A stretch of DNA of 7,134 nucleotides, from contig JAEWGQ010000351.1 in the NCBI GenBank assembly GCA_023388235.1, forward strand, positions 1 to 7,134, read 5' to 3'. This document shows, piece after piece, positions 6,087-7,134 of this stretch (its first letter is position 1; every line of letters starts with the position of its first letter). The notes below the pieces were generated by a model. It ran no database searches, was not told the DNA's origin, and saw nothing but the letters and a program-made list of their open reading frames with translations. A program made the position numbers and the translations under genes. This DNA is from Actinomycetes bacterium (GTDB taxonomy: Bacteria; Actinomycetota; Actinomycetes; Actinomycetales; Cellulomonadaceae).

Positions 6087-7134
6087 TCAGTACGTCCCCG
6101 GCACCGGCACGGTCAGCAGGTCGCCCACACCCCGGCCGCTGTCGTGCACCAGCCGGCCCGGCACGCCCGCCACGACGGCGGCGACGTTGTGCCGGCTGGT
6201 CGTCCCGGGCGCCAGGTACGCACCGTGCCCGGTCGACTCGCGCCAGGTCGTGCCGTCGAGCGCCGCGTCGCGGGCCGAGAGCCCCGTGATGCCGGCGACG
6301 TGCGAGGGGTCGATGCCGAAGTGCCCGAGGTCGGACACGAGGTCGCCGCGCGCCTCGATCCGGAACACCTGCCCCTCGGGCACCTGCAGGTCGGCGACGT
6401 GGGACGTGCCGATCCCCGGGGAGCCCAGGACGACCGCCGCATCCACCCCCGTGTGCTGCTGGAGCGCGAGGCCCGCGGTCGTCGACCCGTAGGAGTGCCC
6501 GACGACGGTGAGGTGGGGGTCGGTGGCACGCGCGGCGTCGATGCCGCGGGTGAAGTCGGCGAGCGCCTGCGCGCCGGCCCGTGCGGAGTCGGCGCTGGTG
6601 ACGAACCGCCCGCCGACGTCGTACCACTCGTCCCACTGGGGCGCCTCGTACCCGAGCCACGTGACGGCGGCGACCGTGCCGCCGTCGCCGTACCGGCGCG
6701 ACTCCGACCGCGCCTCGTCGCGCAGACCCGCCATCGAGGCGTCGTAGCCGGCGAGCTGACCGTGCACGGTCGAGCCGAAGCCGGGCGTGAACACCGCGAC
6801 GTGGTCCGCCGTGTCCACGTCGCCGACCGCGACCGCCGCCATGAGCTGCCGGTGCCCGCGGACGTCGAGCACCAGGAGCTGGCGGTTCCCGCGGCTGAGC
6901 ACCCGGTCGACGCCGTCGAGGCCCGCGAGCTTCTCCCGGACGACCTCCAGGCGCGCGTCGTCGCTGGTGAACATCCCGCCGAACGGCCGCGCGTCCAGCG
7001 CGGCGCGCAGGCGGTCGGCCTCGGCGGTGAGCTCCGTCCGGTACCGGCCGAGCAGCACGCGGTTCGCGCGGTCCCGGACCCGGGCGGGCACGCCGTCCGT
7101 GCCGCCGAGCCACTCGGGGTGCGTGGCGAGCACC
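6087..7134 (-). CDS. Alpha/beta hydrolase, DUF1023 type, N-terminus beyond window
   Basis: The minus strand is open from the right edge to a TGA at 6089-6087, giving at least 348 residues (numbered here from the first full codon at 7133). The fragment opens with HPEWLGGTDGVPARVRDRANR, which resembles the family's GNLDGVPAxxRDxAN segment. This is an internal position, so the GTG at 7133-7131 is most likely a valine and not the start. The hydrolase core follows: VFTPGFGS (114-121), GYEAPQWDEW (161-170), the nucleophile elbow GHSYGS with S214, VLGSPGIG, then likely acid D264 in ARGDLVSDLG and histidine H303 in GHGAYL, so a Ser-Asp-His triad appears complete. DUF1023 proteins are common in actinobacteria, often with long N-terminal helical regions; substrates are unknown and lipase or esterase activity is only presumed. 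No signal peptide can be judged because the start is missing. Confidence 0.88.
   Translation of the reverse strand, partial: VLATHPEWLGGTDGVPARVRDRANRVLLGRYRTELTAEADRLRAALDARPFGGMFTSDDARLEVVREKLAGLDGVDRVLSRGNRQLLVLDVRGHRQLMAAVAVGDVDTADHVAVFTPGFGSTVHGQLAGYDASMAGLRDEARSESRRYGDGGTVAAVTWLGYEAPQWDEWYDVGGRFVTSADSARAGAQALADFTRGIDAARATDPHLTVVGHSYGSTTAGLALQQHTGVDAAVVLGSPGIGTSHVADLQVPEGQVFRIEARGDLVSDLGHFGIDPSHVAGITGLSARDAALDGTTWRESTGHGAYLAPGTTSRHNVAAVVAGVPGRLVHDSGRGVGDLLTVPVPGTY

Noticed and set aside
7131..7133. GTG as the start codon of the DUF1023 hydrolase
   Set aside because: The residues after it already match an internal part of the family, so the gene very likely begins beyond the right edge.
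1..7134. Mobile element, CRISPR array, tRNA or rRNA gene, toxin-antitoxin or defence module
   Set aside because: No transposase, integrase, spaced direct-repeat array, RNA gene sequence or small paired genes were recognised. Base composition and codon use are uniform across the window.

Overview
The window is very GC-rich DNA, roughly three quarters G+C by eye, with almost exclusively G/C third codon positions. It carries a DUF3043 membrane protein, a family found in actinobacteria, and several TANNNT-type -10 boxes placed directly at start codons. This points to a high-GC actinobacterium, probably Micrococcales and Cellulomonas-like. The genus is inference from protein style, not a search result.

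Layout: (1) 1-706, minus strand: N-terminal 235 residues of a divergent glycerate-kinase-family protein, cut by the left edge. (2) 790-1992, plus: nadA, quinolinate synthase, the Fe-S enzyme of de novo NAD synthesis. (3) 2027-2626, plus: a DJ-1/PfpI-family protein, 34 bp behind nadA with a strong Shine-Dalgarno, so probably co-transcribed. (4) 2627-2780: a convergent intergenic gap with a direct repeat and a perfect 14-bp hairpin. (5) 2781-4160, minus: an M20-family metallo-dipeptidase. (6) 4193-4807, plus: the DUF3043 membrane protein, divergent from the peptidase across only 32 bp. (7) 4840-5850, plus: an aldo/keto reductase of the Kv-beta/YghZ type. (8) 5851-6086: an intergenic gap with a 13-bp tandem repeat and a very strong hairpin terminator. 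(9) 6087-7134, minus: an alpha/beta hydrolase of the DUF1023 type, whose N terminus lies past the right edge.

The genes look like ordinary chromosomal housekeeping and accessory metabolism. I see no mobile element, CRISPR array, RNA gene, phage gene or defence system. The only likely operon is nadA with the DJ-1/PfpI gene; nadB and nadC are not in the window. The dipeptidase, the DUF3043 gene, the reductase and probably nadA each appear to have their own promoter giving leaderless or nearly leaderless mRNA.

I did not find a convincing undescribed system. The points most worth a second look are the kinase-like protein with altered signature motifs beside nadA, the repeated leaderless-start arrangement, and the compact divergent promoter at 4161-4192.
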